Of a stretch of DNA of 18,785 nucleotides, positions 13,633-18,785 are shown in pieces (within the stretch, counting starts at the first letter, position 1; every line of letters begins with the position of its first letter). This DNA is from CAYVCG01 sp964449985. GTDB lineage: Bacteria > Bacillota > Clostridia > Lachnospirales > WRAX01. The notes under the pieces are model-generated. The model did not search any database. It saw nothing but the letters and a program-made list of their open reading frames with translations, and was not told where the DNA came from. The stretch is taken from contig CAYVCG010000040.1 in the NCBI GenBank assembly GCA_964449985.1, positions 1-18,785 on the forward strand. The letters run 5' to 3'. A program made the translations under genes and the position numbers.

Positions 13633-14472
13633 TTAATACAATTTAAACCAAATACCTCCACCGCCATTATAATCTCCATCATATTGCAATGTAGGCTTGT
13701 CACCATACTTAATCAAATAAAGCAGATATCCGGCAGCATTTTCGCCCTCATTTAGCTCGTAATCTAATTTCGGACTTGGTATACCAGAATAAATATTGTC
13801 GTATTCCTTATCATCCTTTGAAAACACATCAAAATCTGACCAGTCAACATTAAACTTTTTATTAGTATTAGACTTTTTAACATCAAACATTAAATTTACG
13901 ATCATGTATTCATAGCCTTCTCCCGGCGCTTTTGCATACCTATTATTTTTTTGCACCATCTTCCAGGCTTCGTCACCCCTAATAACCTCATTAAGCCTAA
14001 CATCCAATGTATACTCACTATTTCCGGATTTTACTACGTATCTTTGAGTAGTACCAATTGGCGCAGGGTTAAATCTGTCATATTCAACAACTGGTTTTGG
14101 TGTTTGAGTTGGTTCTGGTTTTTCAGTAGGTTTTGGTGTTGGTTTTGGAGTAGAAACAGGGGCTTGTGTTGGTTCGGGCGCAGTAGTGGAAGCAGGCGAA
14201 TTTGCATCCTCTGGCGAAGAGTCCGTACTTAAATAAGCCGTATTTGTATTCCCATCCCACTCTAGCGCTGCTCCAAAGGCTTCTGATGCCCCTTTTAATT
14301 GTATATATGTTCTGCCATCGTATAGCAATGTTGATGTATCGGTTTGTTTGCCATTAACAACCAACTTCACTCTGTCAAAAATTGCGGTTATTGTAGAGGT
14401 TGATTCAGCAAAAAGCGTTCCGGCGGACATAATAAGAGCACAAGATAAAAAACCTAATATAAACTTCTTCAT
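13633..14472 (-). CDS. Exported stalk-domain protein with Pro/Thr linker and DUF4352-like domain
   Basis: The protein is 279 aa. The signal peptide (about 1-22) ends LFA. Residues about 27-82 form a stalk domain similar to that of the convergent neighbour (LLYDGRTYIQLKGASEAFGA, LEWDGNTNTAYL). A low-complexity linker rich in Pro, Thr and Lys (about 92-128, repeats like TPKPTPKPTEKP) leads to a C-terminal immunoglobulin-like domain of DUF4352 type (about 134-279: YEYMIVNLMFDVKKSN, NEGENAAGYLLYLI). There is no lipobox, so it is secreted or wall-held. The function of these proteins is unknown; DUF4352 domains are common in clostridial surface lipoproteins. GGGAGGG lies eight bases before the ATG, and a near-consensus promoter precedes it. 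The linker composition suggests a spacer through the wall. Confidence 0.85.
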   Translation of the reverse strand: MKKFILGFLSCALIMSAGTLFAESTSTITAIFDRVKLVVNGKQTDTSTLLYDGRTYIQLKGASEAFGAALEWDGNTNTAYLSTDSSPEDANSPASTTAPEPTQAPVSTPKPTPKPTEKPEPTQTPKPVVEYDRFNPAPIGTTQRYVVKSGNSEYTLDVRLNEVIRGDEAWKMVQKNNRYAKAPGEGYEYMIVNLMFDVKKSNTNKKFNVDWSDFDVFSKDDKEYDNIYSGIPSPKLDYELNEGENAAGYLLYLIKYGDKPTLQYDGDYNGGGGIWFKLY

Positions 14473-14505
14473 AGCAAATTCCCTCCCAAATATATTTGTA
14501 GTTTA

Positions 14506-14534
14506 AGTATAGAGTTTTTGGGAGGAGATGTCAA
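14506..14534 (-). promoter_or_regulatory. Near-consensus sigma-A promoter for the DUF4352 gene
   Basis: TTGACA (plus 14529-14534), exactly 17 bases, TATACT (plus 14506-14511). The -35 box is perfect and the -10 has five of six matches. It lies in the 75-base gap between this gene and the DUF1349 gene, so the two genes can be transcribed independently. Confidence 0.85.
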
Positions 14535-14547
14535 ATTTTTCTAATTA

Positions 14548-15135
14548 TTAATGATGGTCTAACCACTGGCACTCTGTAAACTGCATTTGAGTAAACGTTG
14601 CAGTGAATGAAGAATTTTCCGGACTGCACGCATAAACACCTATATTTATTTTTCCACTACCCTCGAAAAGGTGAAAAATCCTCATTTGATTAAAGATTAC
14701 ACCATCATAAGAGTTTTCAATGCAAAAATCATCCTCTCTTCTGCTAAGACGATAATACATATGTTTTTGATTTGCAGGAATGTCAGTTGTTGCCCAGTCC
14801 GAATAGCCCATATTAGTTACAACGCTTCCTAATCTCTGAAACTCGGTGTTCTCGTATTCAATCGAGGCTTTAAACCAATTATCACTATCTTGATAAATAA
14901 TAACTCCGCACTGGTCATAACGGTGGTTGCTGTTAAAATCTGTTTTAACTATAAATGAGAATCTTTGTTCGTCTGTTTCCACGAGAAGCGCTGGGGCATT
15001 GTCGTTTCTAAATCCATAATAAGTTCTTTGCCAAAAATCAGTTCCCGGTTCTGTCTGTATTGTGACGATATCGTTGGATAAAGTGAATATGCTTGGCTTA
15101 AAAATCCATTTGGCTTGATTTATATCAAATTTCAT
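14548..15135 (-). CDS. DUF1349 family concanavalin-type beta-sandwich protein
   Basis: This 195-aa protein has no signal peptide. The whole length fits the DUF1349 / 'regulation of enolase 1' family, a jelly-roll fold related to laminin-G and lectin domains: TEPGTDFWQRTYYGF, RYDQCGVIIYQDSDNWFKAS, IEYENTEFQRLGSVVTN, SDWATTDIPANQKHMYYRLS and a closing strand near INIGVYACSPENSSFTATF. Members are often carbohydrate-related, but the exact role is not established and no catalytic residues can be named. AAGGGG lies six bases before the ATG. It has its own promoter, and the next gene downstream has another. A cytoplasmic location follows from the missing signal peptide. Confidence 0.87.
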   Translation of the reverse strand: MKFDINQAKWIFKPSIFTLSNDIVTIQTEPGTDFWQRTYYGFRNDNAPALLVETDEQRFSFIVKTDFNSNHRYDQCGVIIYQDSDNWFKASIEYENTEFQRLGSVVTNMGYSDWATTDIPANQKHMYYRLSRREDDFCIENSYDGVIFNQMRIFHLFEGSGKINIGVYACSPENSSFTATFTQMQFTECQWLDHH

Positions 15136-15171
15136 ACTTATCCCCTTTCACAATGTTGCTTTAATAAATCT

Positions 15172-15200
15172 AGTATACTGGTATTACAAAAGAATTGCAA
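15172..15200 (-). promoter_or_regulatory. Sigma-A promoter for the DUF1349 gene
   Basis: TTGCAA (plus 15195-15200), 17 bases, TATACT (plus 15172-15177). The start would be about 30 bases before the ATG. The -10 is identical to that of the neighbouring DUF4352 gene. Confidence 0.7.
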
Positions 15201-15280
15201 CATAGCTATAAATATTTGCCAATGCTTGTAAAAAATAATAAATGAGCTTTAAAATAGCTCAGCATAAAAATATTGCATAA

Positions 15281-15329
15281 AAAAACCTCTTGGAAAATGG
15301 CTAATTAAGCCTGGTTTCAAGAGGTTTTT
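15281..15329 (-). terminator. Nested-hairpin terminator of the VWA-SLH gene
   Basis: AAAAACCTCTTG (15281-15292) pairs with CAAGAGGTTTTT (15318-15329); GGCT-AATTA-AGCC forms an inner stem. On the minus strand it is followed by TTTTTTTATGC, a good T-run. An AT-rich 8-bp hairpin at 15366-15392 lies closer to the stop and may assist. Confidence 0.85.
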
Positions 15330-15398
15330 GCTTTTAAGGGCTTTTGCTGTGCATTTTGTATTGAAAAATAAACTTTGTTACCATGTTTATTTAATTAT

Positions 15399-18300
15399 TT
15401 AATCTTTCAAAGATATCCAAACATCGGATTTTTTTCCCTGTTTAGTAAAGAAATGCCCATTGGTTGCCTCCATAATTTCATAATATGCCCAGTAGTTTTC
15501 CTCAAGATCTGAGAATTTTGTTATTTCTAAGCGGTTACTATCTATAAAATCCTTATCTGCATTCCGTTCCAAAACTCTGTTCGCTATTGTTACAACCTCG
15601 GCTCTGGTTATGCTTTGTTCCGGCCTAAAGGTTCCGTCTAGATATCCGAAAGCCCAGCCGGTATCAACCGCCAGTGATATTTCCTTTGCTGCCCAATGAT
15701 CCATTGGCACGTCCTTAAACACAGAAGAAGTAACCGGTTTCTCCGAGCTTTCGAAGCCTGCCGCAAACACGGCAAATTCTGCCCGGGTTATAGGCTCGTC
15801 AGGTCTAAACAAATCACCCGTGTCTTTAATAACTCCCCGCTGCTGTAAAAAACCTACGGCGTTTGCATACCATTGCTCCTGCTCAACATCTGTAAAGGTT
15901 GAGGGATATATGGAATTAACATTCATACGCTCTAGCATAAGCCGAGAAAACATCATAGCCGCTTCTGCCCGGGTCATGCTTGCGGATGGTTTAAAAGTAC
16001 CGCCCGGATAACCCTGCATATAGGCAAAATGGTCTTGCTTATTAAGCTCAGGGAGCGTAGTTGAGTCGCTGGCGGTAGACGAACTTCTAGAGCCTGATAA
16101 ACTGCCGCCTGTTCCACCTTTTTTGATAGGTATCCATTTTGCATTTAATATTATGTTGCTATTAACTGTGTCTATTTCAAAGTTCCAAAGCCGTGTAACA
16201 CCATTTTGATGCAACTCCCACCCGCCAAAGGTATATCCGCTGCGATAAGGGTCGTCCGGCTTTGTTACCTTGCTTCCGGTTGATACGTATTGGGTTGTAT
16301 ATTGGTCTAAAGGAGGCCTGCCAAGACCTTCTTTTAAATCAAACTGCACAGTATAATCGCCCCTACTAAAGGCAATCACAAAGGGACTAAAGTTGCTTAC
16401 TTCAAAAGCTAGACCATAATCCAAATTAACAGGCGCAATTTCAACGGCTTCAAAGCTTGGGTCATAGCCCGAGGCGCGGTTAATATTGTAAAAGTGGAAT
16501 ACTTTGAATTTTGTTTGCTTACCTGTGCCGGCCGGATAAGGATAAACAACAGTTATCGGCTTATTAGGCTTTACAATGATGTTACCGTCGGCGTGATCCA
16601 CAAGGTTTAGGTATATGGCTTCGTATTCCATACCTTGAGCTGCTTCCCAGTTGTCCAAAGAGGATTTCAACCCTTGGTTAACGTTTGGCATAACCGCATC
16701 TGCCATAAGTCTTATATCAGGAGCGTTAAACAAGGTGGAAATGTCTATTCCCGCAGAGTTAACAAAGGCCGAAACGTCACCTATAAAAGCAGTGGGAGCC
16801 TGAGCCTTAAAGTTTGCCTTGGGTGTACCGGCTTGAAGGAGTGTGAACAACGTGGGGGCTGCAGGGCTTTGTGGCCTTACCTCAAGACGCGCGTTCTGAC
16901 TAAATCTAAAATCATAGATTGTATTATTATCCTTGTCCAACGCCCAAATTTTATAGTTATGTCCGTTAACGTCCTTTGTTGTAACTATAATGTTATAAAA
17001 ACCAACATCGTCTGGCATTATAACCCCTGATGGGTCGTTATGAATTTTACCTGTAGCCGTATTTTTATAATAGCATCTAAACGGGTATTCATAAATAAAA
17101 TATTCATTGTCGCCCGGGATATGCTGCACATCATCCATATAAAATATAAGCTCCTGTAGCTCCTCAGTTGTAAGCTTTGTTCCGTCGCCCCGCTGTATTG
17201 TAAAGTATGGTCTTGGAAAACTGTTACCGGAAAGTGAATTTCCTCCTTGATAAGCAATCATATCCATAGGATACACGTTTAAATAGTTTGTACTATCCGA
17301 TGAGGTGCGTATTAACGGCACCGAAAACTCTACCTGCTTTTTCTCACCTGTATTAATATCAGTACCTAAAAAATAATTCAGCGTTGTAGTACCATTGGTG
17401 GGATAAGCCTTTCCATTTTCAATATGCAGGTTATGAGAATCCAGCTCAATAATATAGGATAGGCTATACTTGTATTTATTGTTGCCCATAGACTGTGGCA
17501 CTATAGACGGATCCAGCAAGTTCCAATTAAGCGTTTTTGTTACGTTATCATATTCTGCACCCGGAGGGGCAGTTCCAGATCCATAGCCGTCAAATTCTTT
17601 AAAGTCAATAAACTGCCCCATAGGGTCTGAAATATGCCACAGCTTTGACTTTTTAATAATAGACTGCTCCAGCTCGTAAAATAAATCCGCAAGGCCTGTT
17701 ACGTCATTTATTTCGTGATATTGGGCTCCTGTAGCAACATTAGTCATAGTAAACACACCCTGATGATATTCAACGTCAGAAAGGGTTTTATTATGAAAAA
17801 ATATGCTGTAAACATCTATATCATTTTGTTCCTTGGCAATAATGGCCTCAGATATTGTTGCAAAGTAATGAAGTTTAATTGAATAAGGCCCTATAGTATA
17901 CATACTAGGTGCAAACACATTATACAAAAAGTTCTTTAGCTTAAAGGGCATATCAAAAGAAAAGCCGCCTCCCTCGTGCTTTGTAATAACAGTATTTCCT
18001 ATAGGCTCCGCTTCCTGAGCCATAAAGGAATGGCTTGGCGAACCATCGCTAAATAATATAATGTATTGAGGATTTCCTGATGTATCAGCCTCCAAAATGT
18101 TTCTCGCTTTAACCAGTCCCGCCTGAATATTTGTCTGCCTGTCAAACGCTTCGAGGTTGTCTATAGCCAGTTTATATAGATCAATGTCATTTGTTAAGGA
18201 ATTGCCGCCTGCTTCTGGTAAATCTTTGATTGCGTCAAAACTCCAGTCATCATAGGTAACAAGACCAAGTAGGTTGTTGGTATTAGAGCCGTTTAAAAAC

Positions 18301-18692
18301 TCCTCTGCAAACTTGGTTACTGCCTCGGACGCATGGTATAAGGAGGTCATGCCTTCAGAGTCAGGCCGCCCCATGCTCCCCGAAATATCCAGCACTAAAA
18401 CAACAGTCGCACCGATGCCCTCAACCTTTTCAATCATATCTTGGCTTATTAAGTCTAGGGTTATTTTAAATTTATCAGTGTCCATCTGCTCTATATATTT
18501 ATGGTAGGCAACCTTACCGTCTTGGGAGTGTTCCTCCAATGGCTGAACTACAATTTGGTCAACAACGTTTTGGTTAACTGGCTCATATGCTGAAACCACC
18601 ACAGCGCTACCCCATATGAGATTACCAACCGTTAACGCTGCTATAGTCATAAAAGCAAAAAGCCTGCTTAATAATTTTTCCATACTCCTCAA
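15399..18692 (-). CDS. Large surface protein: VWA domain, InlB-type repeat, SLH anchor
   Basis: The protein is 1097 aa. The signal peptide (about 1-35) ends VVSA. A von Willebrand A domain (about 95-345) carries an intact metal-ion site, D102-I-S104-G-S106, with Asp216 in LFSDGSPS. Beta-rich segments (about 350-465 and 560-775) resemble the body of pilus/adhesin proteins. An InlB B-repeat-like unit (about 778-853: YTVQFDLKEGLG ... SGYTFGGWELHQNG ... LNAKW) precedes a Gly/Ser linker and S-layer homology domains at about 886-920, 932-980 and 991-1042 (FKPSASMTRAEAA, FRPDEPITRAEF, FRPEQSITRAEV), with a partial fourth (FSDLEENYWAYYEI). SLH domains bind pyruvylated wall polymer, so this is a wall-held adhesin or matrix-binding protein. 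The TTG at 18692 is chosen because GGAGG lies seven bases upstream; the ATG at 18683 is badly spaced from any ribosome site. Confidence 0.93.
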   Translation of the reverse strand: MRSMEKLLSRLFAFMTIAALTVGNLIWGSAVVVSAYEPVNQNVVDQIVVQPLEEHSQDGKVAYHKYIEQMDTDKFKITLDLISQDMIEKVEGIGATVVLVLDISGSMGRPDSEGMTSLYHASEAVTKFAEEFLNGSNTNNLLGLVTYDDWSFDAIKDLPEAGGNSLTNDIDLYKLAIDNLEAFDRQTNIQAGLVKARNILEADTSGNPQYIILFSDGSPSHSFMAQEAEPIGNTVITKHEGGGFSFDMPFKLKNFLYNVFAPSMYTIGPYSIKLHYFATISEAIIAKEQNDIDVYSIFFHNKTLSDVEYHQGVFTMTNVATGAQYHEINDVTGLADLFYELEQSIIKKSKLWHISDPMGQFIDFKEFDGYGSGTAPPGAEYDNVTKTLNWNLLDPSIVPQSMGNNKYKYSLSYIIELDSHNLHIENGKAYPTNGTTTLNYFLGTDINTGEKKQVEFSVPLIRTSSDSTNYLNVYPMDMIAYQGGNSLSGNSFPRPYFTIQRGDGTKLTTEELQELIFYMDDVQHIPGDNEYFIYEYPFRCYYKNTATGKIHNDPSGVIMPDDVGFYNIIVTTKDVNGHNYKIWALDKDNNTIYDFRFSQNARLEVRPQSPAAPTLFTLLQAGTPKANFKAQAPTAFIGDVSAFVNSAGIDISTLFNAPDIRLMADAVMPNVNQGLKSSLDNWEAAQGMEYEAIYLNLVDHADGNIIVKPNKPITVVYPYPAGTGKQTKFKVFHFYNINRASGYDPSFEAVEIAPVNLDYGLAFEVSNFSPFVIAFSRGDYTVQFDLKEGLGRPPLDQYTTQYVSTGSKVTKPDDPYRSGYTFGGWELHQNGVTRLWNFEIDTVNSNIILNAKWIPIKKGGTGGSLSGSRSSSTASDSTTLPELNKQDHFAYMQGYPGGTFKPSASMTRAEAAMMFSRLMLERMNVNSIYPSTFTDVEQEQWYANAVGFLQQRGVIKDTGDLFRPDEPITRAEFAVFAAGFESSEKPVTSSVFKDVPMDHWAAKEISLAVDTGWAFGYLDGTFRPEQSITRAEVVTIANRVLERNADKDFIDSNRLEITKFSDLEENYWAYYEIMEATNGHFFTKQGKKSDVWISLKD

Positions 18693-18723
18693 GCCACATC
18701 CTCCAAGTCAAGTTTATCACCTT

Positions 18724-18751
18724 ATATTAATTCTGGTTACTTGTCAGTCAA
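18724..18751 (-). promoter_or_regulatory. Candidate sigma-A promoter for the VWA-SLH gene
   Basis: TTGACT (plus 18746-18751), 16 bases, TAATAT (plus 18724-18729). The -35 is good and the -10 moderate (four of six). It ends 31 bases before the TTG start. Confidence 0.45.
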
Positions 18752-18785
18752 ATATACTGTTTTGAGGATTTGTAAATTGTGGAAG

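Noticed and set aside
15340..15384. Short minus-strand ORF (starts MVTKF) after the VWA-SLH gene
   Set aside because: No ribosome site, and it lies in a 3' untranslated region between two terminator-like hairpins.
1..18785. tRNA/rRNA genes, CRISPR arrays, insertion sequences, att sites
   Set aside because: I looked for cloverleaf ends with CCA-type arms, regularly spaced repeats and transposase motifs and saw none; very diverged or tiny elements could still be missed by eye.

Overview
The window looks like a chromosomal segment of a motile, endospore-forming, Gram-positive anaerobe of the class Clostridia. The evidence is low-to-moderate GC, strong AGGAGG-type ribosome sites, TTG starts, a Csp-type subtilase, flagellin, an ECF sigma / RsiV-like anti-sigma pair, and exported proteins with SLH or copper-amine-oxidase-type 'stalk' domains. 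No tRNA, rRNA, IS element, phage gene or CRISPR array was seen. The taxonomic statement is inference; no marker gene fixes the genus.

Layout. (1) 1-267: 3' end of a HisF-family gene. (2) 325-613, minus strand: two very small lysine-rich genes (47 and 38 codons) with good ribosome sites. (3) 757-2790, plus strand: a 94-aa tyrosine-rich protein followed by a 571-aa Csp-like serine protease, probably one transcription unit. (4) 2929-7626, minus strand: flagellar block of a 1027-aa DUF6240/FliK-like protein, a 35-codon gene and a flagellin, with a candidate sigma-D promoter in front. (5) 7734-8684, plus strand: a divergent radical SAM/SPASM enzyme with a TTG start. (6) 8718-10595, minus strand: a GtrB/DPMS-type glycosyltransferase followed by ribonuclease Z, behind a clear sigma-A promoter. 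(7) 10803-12189, minus strand: ECF sigma factor and RsiV-like anti-sigma factor, translationally coupled, with an ECF-like promoter candidate. (8) 12367-13518, plus strand: an exported protein fusing a stalk domain to a sugar-binding-type periplasmic fold, with no transporter beside it. (9) 13633-15135, minus strand: a stalk + Pro/Thr linker + DUF4352 protein and a DUF1349 protein, each with its own sigma-A promoter (both with TATACT at -10). (10) 15399-18692, minus strand: a 1097-aa VWA / InlB-type repeat / SLH surface protein.

How the parts relate. Region 4 is a flagellar late-gene unit. Regions 7 to 10 are a cell-surface neighbourhood: an envelope-stress sigma system next to secreted and wall-attached proteins. 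Region 3 is probably spore- or germination-related by family. Most transcription units are bounded by recognisable hairpins, several placed between convergent genes. The parts that existing families explain least are the three tiny genes, the 94-aa partner of the protease, the repeat-built flagellar protein and the stalk-fused binding protein. I did not find a convincing wholly new multi-gene system.
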